Positions 1-9,224 of a stretch of DNA of 64,000 nt are shown here, one piece after another (within the stretch, counting starts at the first letter, position 1; each line of letters begins with the position of its first letter). Source of the stretch: Agrobacterium larrymoorei (lineage in GTDB: Bacteria > Pseudomonadota > Alphaproteobacteria > Rhizobiales > Rhizobiaceae); NCBI RefSeq assembly GCF_030819275.1, contig NZ_JAUTBL010000002.1, positions 1,676,501 to 1,740,500 of the forward strand, read 5' to 3'. A program made the translations under genes and the position numbers. The notes under the pieces were generated by a model that had not been told where the DNA came from, searched no databases, and was given only the letters and a program-made list of their open reading frames with translations.

Positions 1-78
1 TTAACGATTCATATCGTTTGCCGGACCAGCAAGCCACAGCGGTGCACCGTAAATGGATACATATTTTGCAGGTTCCAT
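1..78 (-). CDS. possible 25-residue small ORF, function unknown
   Basis: A short frame runs from an ATG at 76-78 to a TAA at 1-3 and would encode about 25 residues beginning MEPAKYVSIYG. A G-run (GGGGGG, read on the minus strand) lies a few bases before the ATG and could act as a weak ribosome site; the frame is closed upstream by a TAG at 94-96. It ends 31 bases before the ATG of the divergent epimerase gene. There is no recognisable domain. It could equally be the leader region of the epimerase gene with no coding role, so confidence is low. Confidence 0.25.
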   Translation of the reverse strand: MEPAKYVSIYGAPLWLAGPANDMNR

Positions 79-109
79 GGTTTTCCCCCCCAACTATAAG
101 GCAATTTTG

Positions 110-1093
110 ATGGGCCGTTACCTCGAAGCCACAGCACAAGTCTTCCCGGTTGCAGGAAGCTTCACCATTTCGCGTGGAAGCCGCACCGAAATCAACGTGG
201 TGACGTGCACCATCACGCAGGATGGCGTCAAAGGTCAGGGAGAATGCGTCCCCTACCCGCGCTATGGAGAAACAATCGACGGCGTTCTGGCAGATATTGA
301 AGCGGCGGCGAAGGCGATCGCCTCTGGGCTCGACAAAGAGCATCTTCAGCAAGCGATGAAGCCGGGTGCCGCACGCAATGCCGTCGACTGCGCTTTATGG
401 GATCTGGAAGCGAAACTCTCCGGCAAACGGGCTTCGTCCCATTTTTTGCCGTCGGTACCGACGCCGCTTCTGACCGCCTATACGATTTCGCTTGCCGATG
501 CTGAGACGATGGCGGCAAAAACAAGAGAGAACGCCCATCGTCCACTCTTGAAGATCAAGACCGGGACCGAGGACGACGAGGCGCGGTTACGCGCCGTTCG
601 CGCAGCCGCACCGGATGCCAGAATCATCGTCGATGCCAATGAGGGATGGCGTGAAGAAAACATCGAGCACCACATGGCCATCGCGGCGGAACTGGGCATT
701 TCGCTTATCGAGCAGCCTCTTCCCGCAGGAAATGACGCGTTTCTCGCAACGATAAAACGCCCCATTGCCATTTGCGCGGATGAGAGCGTTCATCTCACGA
801 GAGACCTGGCGTCGCTTCGAGATCGCTATGACGCGATCAACATCAAGCTCGACAAGACGGGCGGCCTCACCGAAGCGCTGGTGATGAAGCAGGAGGCCGA
901 GCGCCTCGGTTACACAATCATGGTGGGCTGCATGCTGGGAACGTCGCTTGGCATGGCGCCCGCCGTCCTTCTGGCACAGGACACCGCCTTTGCAGATCTG
1001 GACGGCCCGCTGCTCCTGGCGCGCGATCGAGAGCCGGGGCTCGTCTATGACGGATCTTTCGTGCATCCGCCGCACCCCGAATTATGGGGATAA
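110..1093 (+). CDS. enolase-superfamily dipeptide epimerase / N-acetyl-D-glutamate racemase (DgcA-like)
   Basis: A 327-residue member of the mandelate-racemase/muconate-lactonizing branch of the enolase superfamily. The two catalytic-lysine regions are visible as LLKIKTG (near residue 148) and NIKLDKTGG (near 246). The metal ligands are DANEGW (near 175), EQPLP (near 201) and ADES (near 224). Members racemise or epimerise at an alpha carbon; close relatives are called L-Ala-D/L-Glu epimerase, or DgcA, which racemises N-acetyl-D-glutamate in D-glutamate catabolism. I see no DUF1611 (DgcN) partner in the window, so the exact substrate stays open. The ATG at 110 is chosen because AAGG lies 8 bases before it; an in-frame ATG at 53 has no such site. 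Confidence 0.85.
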   Translation: MGRYLEATAQVFPVAGSFTISRGSRTEINVVTCTITQDGVKGQGECVPYPRYGETIDGVLADIEAAAKAIASGLDKEHLQQAMKPGAARNAVDCALWDLEAKLSGKRASSHFLPSVPTPLLTAYTISLADAETMAAKTRENAHRPLLKIKTGTEDDEARLRAVRAAAPDARIIVDANEGWREENIEHHMAIAAELGISLIEQPLPAGNDAFLATIKRPIAICADESVHLTRDLASLRDRYDAINIKLDKTGGLTEALVMKQEAERLGYTIMVGCMLGTSLGMAPAVLLAQDTAFADLDGPLLLARDREPGLVYDGSFVHPPHPELWG

Positions 1094-1185
1094 ACGCACC
1101 GTTAGAGCGCCCTTCAAATTCAAGCACCCCGCTTTTTTGACAATCGGCTCCGATTACCGGGCCGATGCTGTCGGGAGAGACCTTA

Positions 1186-2016
1186 TCAAGCCGCCTTGGA
1201 ATCGATCAGCTTGGGGAACGCGACCGGCTCCATTTGGCGAACAGTTGGCTCTGCCGTCGTCTCACTGGTCTGCATCCAGGTGATCAGTTCGAAGGTGCCG
1301 TCCATGGTCTCGGCAATTGCCGTGCAGCTTTCCACCCAGTCACCGGTATTGATGTAGCGGATCCCGTCGATATCCTCCATCACCGCATGGTGAATATGGC
1401 CACAGATCACGCCATCCACCTTGTTGCGCCGGGCTTCATCGGCCACCACGCGCTGGAACTCGCCGATGAAGTTGACCGCATGCTTCACCTGCAGCTTGGC
1501 CCAGGCGGAGAAGGACCAGTAAGGCAGGCCGATGCGGCGGCGAACGGCTGCGATTGCGACATTGATGGCGATGGCCGCATCGTAAGCCCAGTCACCGAGA
1601 TAGGCGAGAAGGCGTGCATTGCGCACAACGACATCGAACTCGTCCCCATGCAGCACGAGATACTTCTTGCCGTCTGCCGCCTCGTGGATCATGCGCTCGG
1701 CCACTTCGATGCCGCCGAAATGGGTGCCGGGAAATTCCCGCAAGAATTCGTCGTGGTTTCCAGGGATATAGACAATGCGCGCGCCCTTGCGCGCCTTGCG
1801 CAAAAGCTTCTGCACCACGTCATTGCAGCCTTGCGGCCAGTACCAGCTGCGACGAAGGCGCCAGCCATCGATAATGTCGCCGACCAGAACGATCGTGTCC
1901 GCTTCGTGATACTTCAGAAAGTCCAGCAGGAAATCCGTCTTGGCCGCTTTCGAGCCAAGATGCACATCGGAAATGAAGAGCGTTCTGAAGTGTCTGGTTT
2001 CGGTCTGCGTGGCCAT
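1186..2016 (-). CDS. LpxH-like metallophosphoesterase (UDP-2,3-diacylglucosamine diphosphatase family)
   Basis: A 276-residue calcineurin-type phosphoesterase. The metal-binding motifs appear in the usual order: ISDVHLG (near residue 15), GDIIDGW (near 46), PGNHDEF (near 83), HGDEFD and a late GHIHHA. The family includes LpxH, which removes UMP from UDP-diacylglucosamine in lipid A synthesis. Many alphaproteobacteria use the unrelated LpxI instead, so this paralogous branch may act on another substrate. The ATG at 2014-2016 is preceded by GAGGGGATGAG and is preferred over an ATG at 2059-2061. The gene converges on the epimerase gene, with about 90 bases between them. Confidence 0.8.
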   Translation of the reverse strand: MATQTETRHFRTLFISDVHLGSKAAKTDFLLDFLKYHEADTIVLVGDIIDGWRLRRSWYWPQGCNDVVQKLLRKARKGARIVYIPGNHDEFLREFPGTHFGGIEVAERMIHEAADGKKYLVLHGDEFDVVVRNARLLAYLGDWAYDAAIAINVAIAAVRRRIGLPYWSFSAWAKLQVKHAVNFIGEFQRVVADEARRNKVDGVICGHIHHAVMEDIDGIRYINTGDWVESCTAIAETMDGTFELITWMQTSETTAEPTVRQMEPVAFPKLIDSKAA

Positions 2017-2249
2017 GGCCTCATCCCCTCGTCTCATGAAAGGCGTTTGGAAATCTTTCATCTTTTGGAAAAACAGACTCGTGTTTCAGCAAGATGACAA
2101 AGCGGCATTTCCATGGTCTGACGCTGGTCTTTTTGCGAATATCGACTTTCGCGCTTTTGCATGCCACGCGCCAAATAAACGGCTGTACCGTCGGACTGTT
2201 TGCTGTATGCAAAGACCTTCGCGAAAATTGAAATAAAGCGGTGAAAAAG

Positions 2250-4565
2250 ATGAGTTCTCAGGACAAGGGCACGACGCAAAACAAGAGCAGCAATGCGGAT
2301 CTGGATGAGCAGGCGCTCTTCTACCACCGCTATCCGCGCCCGGGTAAACTCGAAATTCAGGCTTCCAAGCCGCTCGGCAACCAGCGCGACTTGGCACTTG
2401 CCTACTCACCGGGCGTCGCGGCCCCGTGCCTTGCCATTCATGAAAATCCGGAAACGGCAGCAGAGTATACCGCGCGCGCAAACCTGGTGGCTGTGATTTC
2501 GAACGGCACCGCCGTGCTCGGCCTCGGCAATATCGGCCCGCTGGCGTCCAAGCCGGTCATGGAAGGCAAGGCCGTTCTTTTCAAGAAATTTGCCGGTATC
2601 GACGTCTTCGATATCGAAATCGACGCGCCCGGCATCAACGATATGGTCTCCACCATCTCCGCCCTTGAGCCCACCTTCGGCGGCATCAACCTTGAAGACA
2701 TCAAGGCTCCTGAGTGTTTCGAAGTCGAGCGTCAACTGCGCGCCAAGATGAACATCCCGGTCTTTCATGACGACCAGCACGGAACGGCAATCATCGTTGC
2801 CGCAGCCGTTACCAATGCCTTGGAACTCGCCGGCAAGTCCTTGTCCGACGTCAAGATCGTTGCGTCCGGTGCCGGTGCTGCGGCCCTCGCCTGCCTCAAC
2901 CTGCTGGTCGTGATGGGCGCCAAGCGCGAAAACATCTGGGTCCACGATATTGAAGGCCTCGTTTATGATGGCCGCAACACGCTGATGGACGAATGGAAGG
3001 AAGTCTACGCGCAGAAAACCGACAAGCGCGCGCTGGCAGAATCCATCGATGGCGCGGACGTGTTCCTCGGTCTGTCGGCCGCTGGTGTTCTGAAGCCGGA
3101 GCTGCTGGCGAAGATGGCGGAAAAGCCGCTGATCCTGGCACTCGCCAATCCAAAGCCCGAAATCATGCCGGAGGAAGCGCGTGCCGCGCGTCCCGATGCG
3201 ATGATCTGCACCGGCCGTTCGGACTTCCCGAACCAGGTCAACAACGTTCTCTGCTTCCCTTACATCTTCCGTGGTGCGCTCGATTGCGGCGCAACCAGCA
3301 TCAACGAAGAAATGAAGATGGCGGCTGTGCGCGCGATCGCCGAACTGGCGCGCGAGGAAGTTTCAGAAGTAGCAGCCAAGGCCTATAGCGAAGAGACACC
3401 GATCTTCGGCCCGAACTACCTCATCCCTTCGCCTTTCGACCCGCGTCTCATCCTGCGCATTGCCCCCGCCGTTGCGCGTGCTGCCGCCGCAAGCGGCGTC
3501 GCGTCGCGACCCATCACCGATTTCGATGCCTATCTCGATCAGTTGAACCGCTTTGTCTGGCGTTCCGGCTTCATCATGAAGCCGATCTTCAACAGTGCCA
3601 AGAGCGCGGAAAAGAAGCGCATCATCTTTGCCGAAGGCGAAGACGAGCGCGTGCTGCGGGCCGCGCAGGTTCTTCTGGAGGAAGGTACGGGCATCCCGAT
3701 CCTGATCGGCCGTCCGCAGATCATCGAAACGCGCCTGAAGCGCTTCGGCCTGCGCATCCGCCCGAACGCCGATTTTGCTGTGGTCAATCCGGAGGACGAT
3801 CCGCGCTACCGCGGATATGTCGATGATTACTTCGCGCTTGTCGGTCGCGCTGGTATCAACCCGGAAGCGGCGCGTACGATCGTGCGTACCAACACCACTG
3901 TCATCGGCGCCCTCTCCGTCAAGCGTGGCGAGGCCGATGCTCTGATCTGCGGTCTGGAAGGCCGGTTTGACCGTCACTTGCGCGACGTCAACCAGATCAT
4001 CGGCAAACGCGAAGGCGTGCAGTCTTTTGCCGGTCTGAGCCTGCTGATCACCCAGCGGGGCGCGCTGTTCATGACCGACACTTTCGTCAATTACGATCCG
4101 AGTTCGGAAGACGTCGCCGAAATGGCGATCCTCGCCGCCAAGGAAATCAAGCGCTTCGGCATCACACCGAAGATCGCGCTCGCCAGCCATTCGAACTTCG
4201 GTTCGCGCGATTCCGCAAGCGCCCGCAAAATGCGCGCCGCACTTCAACTCGTCCGCGACAAGGCGCCAGAACTGGAAATCGATGGCGAAATGCAGGGTGG
4301 TTCGGCATTGTCCGAAATACTGCGCAAGCGCGCCATGCCCAATAGCGCTTTGTCCGGTGAGGCAAACCTGTTGGTCTTCCCGAACCTCGACTCTGCCAAT
4401 ATTTCGCTCGGCATCGTTCGCACGATGACGGAGGGTCTGCATGTCGGGCCAATCCTGCTTGGCACGGCCTTGCCGGCACACATCCTGTCGCCCACTGTCA
4501 CCTCGCGCGGCGTGGTCAACATGGCAGCGCTTGCAGCCGTCCAGGCTTCACACCCTTCGGTGTGA
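2250..4565 (+). CDS. maeB: NADP-dependent malic enzyme with C-terminal phosphotransacetylase-like domain
   Basis: A 771-residue hybrid malic enzyme that oxidatively decarboxylates malate to pyruvate. The first 400 or so residues carry the malic enzyme core: [17 protein letters not shown], the Rossmann stretch [15 protein letters not shown], and [11 protein letters not shown]. From about residue 430 to the end the sequence matches the phosphate acetyl/butyryl-transferase fold ([14 protein letters not shown] onwards). In rhizobial enzymes of this class (tme, dme) that domain is thought to be regulatory rather than catalytic. The start is uncertain: a GTG at 2241 is in frame, but the ATG at 2250 has the GGTGA-like sequence in front of it. 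It is a single gene with no close partner. Confidence 0.95.
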   Translation: MSSQDKGTTQNKSSNADLDEQALFYHRYPRPGKLEIQASKPLGNQRDLALAYSPGVAAPCLAIHENPETAAEYTARANLVAVISNGTAVLGLGNIGPLASKPVMEGKAVLFKKFAGIDVFDIEIDAPGINDMVSTISALEPTFGGINLEDIKAPECFEVERQLRAKMNIPVFHDDQHGTAIIVAAAVTNALELAGKSLSDVKIVASGAGAAALACLNLLVVMGAKRENIWVHDIEGLVYDGRNTLMDEWKEVYAQKTDKRALAESIDGADVFLGLSAAGVLKPELLAKMAEKPLILALANPKPEIMPEEARAARPDAMICTGRSDFPNQVNNVLCFPYIFRGALDCGATSINEEMKMAAVRAIAELAREEVSEVAAKAYSEETPIFGPNYLIPSPFDPRLILRIAPAVARAAAASGVASRPITDFDAYLDQLNRFVWRSGFIMKPIFNSAKSAEKKRIIFAEGEDERVLRAAQVLLEEGTGIPILIGRPQIIETRLKRFGLRIRPNADFAVVNPEDDPRYRGYVDDYFALVGRAGINPEAARTIVRTNTTVIGALSVKRGEADALICGLEGRFDRHLRDVNQIIGKREGVQSFAGLSLLITQRGALFMTDTFVNYDPSSEDVAEMAILAAKEIKRFGITPKIALASHSNFGSRDSASARKMRAALQLVRDKAPELEIDGEMQGGSALSEILRKRAMPNSALSGEANLLVFPNLDSANISLGIVRTMTEGLHVGPILLGTALPAHILSPTVTSRGVVNMAALAAVQASHPSV

Positions 4566-4712
4566 TGGTCGCGAGCGACGAAGATAGTGCGTCACTTCGA
4601 ATTAACGCAATTTTGAAACTGCTGTTGCCGCATTGCGGCACAGCCCTATGCTATCCTGAACTTAATCCTAGCGCGAACGTTGGTGGTTGATGTTGAAAGG
4701 GATGCCGACTGA

Positions 4713-5882
4713 ATGCTGACGGGCCTGCAGAAATCGAAGGGGCGCACGGCGCCACGCCGTAACCGTCTCATCGGTTCCGTGATAGCGGCATTTCTCATCG
4801 CGCCCCTTGCCGCTGAGGCGCAGGACATCTGCGAAACGCTTGAGGCTCAGCTGAGGCAACCAGCAGAGTCCACCCAGGTTATCGGCACCACAGCGCAGGT
4901 CCGGCAATTTGCCAATGCGCTGACGCAGCAGAACCTCGTGATCCGGCGCATCAAGAACGATCTGCGAAGCTATGGCTGCTCCTCCGGCAGCGTTATCGTT
5001 TATGGAAACCCGAATGCGCAAATCTGCGGTGACATCGCGGATGCACTGGCGCAGGCCGAAGCCGAGCGGGACATGATTGCTCAAGACCGCAATCGTATGC
5101 TCGCGAGCCGTCGCACGGAAGCGGCTGACCGATGGGATCGCATCATGGCAGCGCTTGATGCGGAGGGCTGCCTTGATCGTCGTCCACCCGATTACGCGTC
5201 GACCGACCCTAGATTGGATGCTCAACCCCGCGGCTACACCGATCCCTTCAATGACCATCAAAGGGACATCGGCAACTACGGCCCGACACCGGATATGCCG
5301 ACCGAGGGTGGCTTGAGGACGCTCTGCGTGCGCACCTGCGACGGAGCCTTCTTCCCCATATCCTCCAATGCCACGCCGATGGATTTCGGCGCTCAGGCTG
5401 CGCAATGCGAGCGCATGTGTCCCGGCACCGAAACAGAACTCTTCTACCATTCCATGGTCGGACAAGAGAGTTCGGATATGGTGTCAGCCAAGACCGGTCA
5501 GCCTTACAAGTCTATGCCAACAGCCTTTGCCTATCGCAACGGCTCACCGTCGACACGGTCTCCCTCCTGTTCATGCAACATGGCAGCCTATCATCAAGAG
5601 ATGAAGAAGCAGAATGAACAGGCGAGCGCACCACAATCGTCTCCTGATCGATCCTATTCCGGGATCACCCGGATTCCCGCGCCGAAGACCGAGAACCCCA
5701 AACCGGCTTCGCCAGAACCTGCTCCGCAGGTCGAGGCCAAGGCTCCCCCTGCTCCCGAGAGGGACTACGACCCGAAAAACAGCAAGGTGCGTATCGTCGG
5801 GCCACAATTCCTCCCCGAAGAGACAAGCCGCATCGACCTGAAAAATCCCGCCCTGAAGGGTGCACAGCCTCAGCAGGAATAA
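4713..5882 (+). CDS. DUF2865 family exported protein, function unknown
   Basis: A 389-residue protein. A basic N-terminus is followed by a hydrophobic segment ending in AAEAQD, consistent with a cleaved signal peptide. The central region contains the Cys-rich stretch LRTLCVRTCDGAFFPIS and later CSCNMAAY, which is typical of DUF2865 proteins of Rhizobiales. The C-terminal 110 residues are rich in Pro, Ala, Lys and Glu and look disordered. It probably acts in the periplasm or envelope. There is no operon partner. A possible promoter lies in the 150 bases between maeB and this gene. Confidence 0.75.
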   Translation: MLTGLQKSKGRTAPRRNRLIGSVIAAFLIAPLAAEAQDICETLEAQLRQPAESTQVIGTTAQVRQFANALTQQNLVIRRIKNDLRSYGCSSGSVIVYGNPNAQICGDIADALAQAEAERDMIAQDRNRMLASRRTEAADRWDRIMAALDAEGCLDRRPPDYASTDPRLDAQPRGYTDPFNDHQRDIGNYGPTPDMPTEGGLRTLCVRTCDGAFFPISSNATPMDFGAQAAQCERMCPGTETELFYHSMVGQESSDMVSAKTGQPYKSMPTAFAYRNGSPSTRSPSCSCNMAAYHQEMKKQNEQASAPQSSPDRSYSGITRIPAPKTENPKPASPEPAPQVEAKAPPAPERDYDPKNSKVRIVGPQFLPEETSRIDLKNPALKGAQPQQE

Positions 5883-6000
5883 AACCGCATGCGGAGCCTC
5901 ACAATAGAGAAGCCGCATCAGTGCTTAGAGCATCGGCCCGAAAATCTGCATCGATCTCCGAATGCATGACGCATCATTTAAAGGCCGTTTATGTGTCAAA

Positions 6001-6103
6001 TAAAGCGTGTCGCGATCTTTCAGATTCGCTTATACGCTTTAGGTCCTTGTTATCGCATGTCGATATCGCAAAACCGCTGCACAGTTTTGCGCGACATGCT
6101 TTA
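6001..6103 (+). repeat. interspersed palindromic repeat, copy A (RIME-like)
   Basis: A 103-base element whose ends are near-perfect inverted repeats: TAAAGCGTGTCGCG at the left and CGCGACATGCTTTA at the right, with one mismatch in 14. The body contains CAGATTCGC, TACGCTTTAGGTCC, TTATCGCAT and a GCAAAACCGCTGCACAGTTTTGC hairpin. Related copies lie at 10497-10588 and 47440-47544, with a half copy at 34612-34660. The arrangement resembles rhizobial intergenic mosaic elements (RIME), though I could not run a comparison. It sits just downstream of the DUF1127 gene's stop. Confidence 0.8.
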
Positions 6104-6117
6104 GGACGCATAACCCT

Positions 6118-6354
6118 CTAAAATCGCGGAAACCAGGGCGGTACCAGCGGTTGGCCTGGCATTGGCTCTCGCACCGGCAGGCCGACATCTCGCCGAAGCC
6201 GATCGCTCAGATGGGTGGCGTGGTTTCTCGTCCGCCGATGCTTCATGGCACCGAGAACCGCTGCCTTCAGCGTAGCCCACGCACCGAAGCTGCGAACCAG
6301 CTCCTCAACTGTCCTGGAAAGATCATTTACACTCAAAGATTGTTGTTTAGACAT
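6118..6354 (-). CDS. small DUF1127-like protein
   Basis: A 78-residue, Arg-rich protein. Its C-terminal half contains HLSDRLRRDVGLPVREP, which matches the LSDRLLRDIGL signature of DUF1127. The N-terminal half (SVNDLSRTVEELVRSFGAW) is probably helical. Many alphaproteobacterial DUF1127 proteins are only about 45-50 residues; this is the longer kind. Related small Arg-rich proteins in Agrobacterium have been linked to RNA and phosphate metabolism, but nothing in the sequence fixes the role here. The gene follows the 34-codon small ORF at 6508-6612 on the same strand, and repeat copy A follows its stop codon. Confidence 0.65.
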   Translation of the reverse strand: MSKQQSLSVNDLSRTVEELVRSFGAWATLKAAVLGAMKHRRTRNHATHLSDRLRRDVGLPVREPMPGQPLVPPWFPRF

Positions 6355-6507
6355 AGGTCATCCGTCCCGGCGCTCGATAGCAACCAGGTCCTCTTGTGAT
6401 GAAAAAAGGCGTGCGGAAACGTTCTGCGCAGCAACAGACTGCGAGGTCAAAAGACTATCGACACACCGTGATGTATAGTGAAAGCGCCTGCAAAGGCAGG
6501 GAAAAGC

Positions 6508-6612
6508 TTAGATCGCGATTCCACGTCGGTATGCGCGGAGCTTGGATCCGGACATCACCGGGGCCACGGGCATAACCATACCAGAGAGGCAAAAATGCTT
6601 AAATGTAGTCAT
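6508..6612 (-). CDS. candidate 34-residue small protein with strong ribosome site
   Basis: A short frame starts at ATG 6610-6612 and stops at TAA 6508-6510. It encodes 34 residues: a mixed N-terminus (MTTFKHFCLSGMVMP), a small hydrophobic middle, and a basic C-terminus ending LRAYRRGIAI. The support is its translation signal: AGGAGG ends 6 bases before the ATG, one of the best Shine-Dalgarno sites in the window. It lies between murI (upstream) and the DUF1127 gene (downstream), all on the minus strand. No family is recognised. It could be a leader peptide or an independent small protein. Confidence 0.4.
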   Translation of the reverse strand: MTTFKHFCLSGMVMPVAPVMSGSKLRAYRRGIAI

Positions 6613-6723
6613 CTAACGCCTCCTGTTTCTTGAGTTGCGGGCCCGATTTTTCTGCCACATCTTCGATTCGCCTGCAAGAGGTTCAATCGCGAATTGTATT
6701 GATGACAGTATATCAGTGCAAAA

Positions 6724-6747
6724 AAGTCACAGGAGGCGCCAGTGACA
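6724..6747 (-). terminator. probable murI terminator
   Basis: Read on the minus strand, GTCAC and GTGAC can pair around an 11-base loop, followed directly by TTTTTT. The stem is short (5 bp), but the U-tract is clear and the site lies about 24 bases after the murI stop. Confidence 0.45.
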
Positions 6748-6770
6748 TTCATCAGCGTAGCAGCTTGTGC

Positions 6771-7592
6771 TTAGCGATGCTCGATCTTCAAACCGAAGCC
6801 TTGCATCAGCCTTCTCGTGGTGAAATCCGGCTGACCGGATGTGAAGATGGCGAAATCAAAGCCATCAGGATGCTCCGCTCCCTGTAACACCTCGACCTTG
6901 CGGCGTGCCTGCCGGGCAATCGCTTCCGCCGGATCGAGCCAGTCAACAGGCCATGGTGCAAGCCTGCGAAAGACGTTTGCCATAAAAGGATAATGCGTAC
7001 AGGCAAGCACCACGATGTCGGTCCTTCGGCCCTGATCCTCGATAAAGCACGGTGAGATTTCCGCCAAAACGTCCTCATCCAAGACGCTATCGCCCCTTAT
7101 CCAGCTTTCCGCCATCCGTGCCAGATTTTCAGAACCGACGAGGCGCACGTGACATTGCGTGGCGAAAGACTGGATAAGGTCCCGGGTATAGGCGCGCTTC
7201 ACCGTACCGGGTGTTGCCAGCACAGAGACAAGGCCTGAGCGCGTGCGCTCTGCCGCTGGCTTTATGGCCGGCACCGTTCCGATAAAGGTCATGTCGGGAA
7301 AAGCGGCCCGCAAGTCTGCGCCGGCAAGCGTGAAGGCTGTGTTGCAGGCGATGATGCAGATTTCCGGCCGATAGGTGTCGAGCAATTGGGCGAACAGCGA
7401 GAGAATGCGTCGGCGCAACCCATCCTCTTCCCATCCGCCATAAGGAAACCCCGCATCATCGGCGACATAGATGAAGCCGCGCTCGGGCATCAAAACCCGC
7501 GCCTCGCGCAAAACCGTCAGGCCGCCGATGCCGGAATCAAAGACAAGAACCGGCTTGGAAACGGGAAGATCAGTCGTTGTCGCCAGAGCCAT
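6771..7592 (-). CDS. murI: glutamate racemase
   Basis: A 273-residue enzyme that interconverts L- and D-glutamate to supply D-Glu for peptidoglycan. It carries the Asp/Glu racemase signatures: DSGIGGL near residue 19, [11 protein letters not shown], the first catalytic cysteine in IIACNTA (near 100), and the second in LACTHYP (near 208). Length is normal for the family. The start codon lies inside the last 23 bases of trmJ, so the two are very likely cotranscribed and translationally coupled. A probable terminator follows at 6724-6747. Confidence 0.95.
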   Translation of the reverse strand: MALATTTDLPVSKPVLVFDSGIGGLTVLREARVLMPERGFIYVADDAGFPYGGWEEDGLRRRILSLFAQLLDTYRPEICIIACNTAFTLAGADLRAAFPDMTFIGTVPAIKPAAERTRSGLVSVLATPGTVKRAYTRDLIQSFATQCHVRLVGSENLARMAESWIRGDSVLDEDVLAEISPCFIEDQGRRTDIVVLACTHYPFMANVFRRLAPWPVDWLDPAEAIARQARRKVEVLQGAEHPDGFDFAIFTSGQPDFTTRRLMQGFGLKIEHR

Positions 7593-8403
7593 TCGTTGGT
7601 GTCCCCTCGCCTTCGGCGCTTTTCTCTGTCCGCTTCGGCCAGCGGCGCGGAAACGCGTCCAGCGATTTGATCACGCCGCGAAACACGCTGATTTCCTGCT
7701 CCGTAAATCCCCGTCGCGACAGAACAGCGCGCAGATTGTCGACCATTTTTGGCTTTTTTTCAGCCGGATGGAAATATCCGCGCGCGTCCAGTGCCTCTTC
7801 GATCTGGTCGAACAGGCCGAAGACCTGTTCCTTGGTGGAAGGCCGTTGCTGCACCGACTGAAACGCAGTCTCCGCAAGATCTTCCATGCCGGACTTCATC
7901 CACTCGTAAGACATCAGCAGCACGGCTTGAGCAATGTTGAGCGACGCGAAGGCGGGGTTGACGGGGAACGTCACGATTTCGTCGGCAAGCGCGACCTCCT
8001 CATTCGTCAGACCCCAGCGCTCGCGGCCGAACATGATCCCGGTTCTCTCACCTGCCTTGAACTTGGCGCGCAAGGTTTCAGTCGCCGTGACTGGCGCGCG
8101 GACCGGCTTGAAGCCGTAGCGTTCACGCGCCGTCGTCGCATAGACGAAATTCAGATCACGAACCGCATCCTCCAGCGTGTCATACACCTTGGTGGCATCG
8201 ATGACGTGGTCGGCCTTGGATGCGGCAGCGCGCGCCTTCTCGCTCGGCCAGCCGTCCCGCGGATTGACAAGACGCAGCTCGGCGAGGCCGAAATTGGCCA
8301 TGGCGCGCGCCACCATACCGATGTTTTCGCCAAGCTGAGGCTCGACCAGAATGATCGCCGGGCCTTCGGCAATGAGTTCGAGATCGCTGTTTGTACCTGC
8401 CAT
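7570..8403 (-). CDS. trmJ: tRNA/rRNA 2'-O-methyltransferase, TrmJ type (SPOUT family)
   Basis: A 277-residue SpoU/TrmH-class methyltransferase. The N-terminal SPOUT domain shows [46 protein letters not shown] and the closing [12 protein letters not shown] knot motif. The C-terminal 80 residues form a helical tail as in TrmJ, which methylates the ribose of position 32 in tRNA. The ATG at 8401-8403 is chosen because GGAAGG lies 5 bases before it; a GTG further upstream lacks a site. It overlaps murI by 23 bases. Confidence 0.88.
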   Translation of the reverse strand: MAGTNSDLELIAEGPAIILVEPQLGENIGMVARAMANFGLAELRLVNPRDGWPSEKARAAASKADHVIDATKVYDTLEDAVRDLNFVYATTARERYGFKPVRAPVTATETLRAKFKAGERTGIMFGRERWGLTNEEVALADEIVTFPVNPAFASLNIAQAVLLMSYEWMKSGMEDLAETAFQSVQQRPSTKEQVFGLFDQIEEALDARGYFHPAEKKPKMVDNLRAVLSRRGFTEQEISVFRGVIKSLDAFPRRWPKRTEKSAEGEGTPTNGSGDND

Positions 8404-8479
8404 AGTCGCCTTCCAATTTTTAGGCTTCACTGGCACAGTTTTCCGCGCAAATCAAAGGCAAGGCGTGATTGGAGCAGGC

Positions 8480-9010
8480 TTATTCGCCCTTGATGATGTT
8501 TGCCATCTCTTGCTGCAGGGAGTCTCGCCCCTCGTCGCCAACGCGATGAATGTCGTTGATGACCGGCTTACCGTCTTCTTCGATCACGTCGAAATTGACC
8601 TGATCGACGGTTGCCTTCATCTCGGCCTCATCCATGCAGGCCCACAGCTTGAACTTGACGGTGACGTCGCTCACGCCATCCTTGGGCGGCGCCGCCGAAA
8701 TGTTGACGTCCTGCAACGGGCAGCCATCCTGCGAATTGGTCACAACATCATAACCGAAGGGATCACCCTTCTCGCCTGCCTCTGCCTCGTAGGCGGGCTT
8801 CTTCGAGGCTTCGCGATATTGAGCAATGAATGCCCTGCTGAAAAGCGTCGTCAGCAGATCTTCGTCGAAGATATATTTCCAGTCGTCCGCCTCGCCGGAC
8901 CAGTTCTTTACCGTAATGTCCATGACCTTCTTCACCGGCTCGGTGGGATCGGCGGCAAAGGCGCTGGACGAAAGGAATATTGCGGCAATGGCGAGCAGAA
9001 CTTTCTGCAT
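8480..9010 (-). CDS. exported hypothetical protein
   Basis: A 176-residue protein. MQKVLLAIAAIFLSSSAFAADP is a textbook signal peptide with an AFA-A cleavage site. The mature part is acidic, with two isolated cysteines (GCPLQ and WACMD) that could form a periplasmic disulfide. The fold may resemble DUF3828-type periplasmic proteins, but I cannot confirm this. The start at 9008-9010 has AGGA upstream and places the signal peptide at the N-terminus. The gene diverges from icd. Confidence 0.7.
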   Translation of the reverse strand: MQKVLLAIAAIFLSSSAFAADPTEPVKKVMDITVKNWSGEADDWKYIFDEDLLTTLFSRAFIAQYREASKKPAYEAEAGEKGDPFGYDVVTNSQDGCPLQDVNISAAPPKDGVSDVTVKFKLWACMDEAEMKATVDQVNFDVIEEDGKPVINDIHRVGDEGRDSLQQEMANIIKGE

Positions 9011-9224
9011 GATGACGTCCTGAAACTTCGGCTTACCCAACGTAAGCGATTCGCCTGAATCTAATCTGCGAATGTGTTTTGGCAATGCGGTAAGCAGCCT
9101 TTTAGAAAGGCCAAAAAAACTGGCCAATGGCTTTGCCTCTGCCGCTCGCAATGCTATAGCGCCACGGGATATTTGCCCTTATGGCGCTCGATTGGGCGCA
9201 ACCGCTCTCGAAGGTGAGGAATTC

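Larger units (their letters stand above)
6355..6770. other. 416-base gap between DUF1127 gene and murI
   Basis: This gap holds the small ORF at 6508-6612 and the probable murI terminator near 6724-6747, both listed separately. A short hairpin CCTGC-AAAG-GCAGG lies near 6488-6501, just downstream of the small ORF. I see no other supported gene. The frames on the plus strand are short and lack ribosome sites. Confidence 0.5.
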
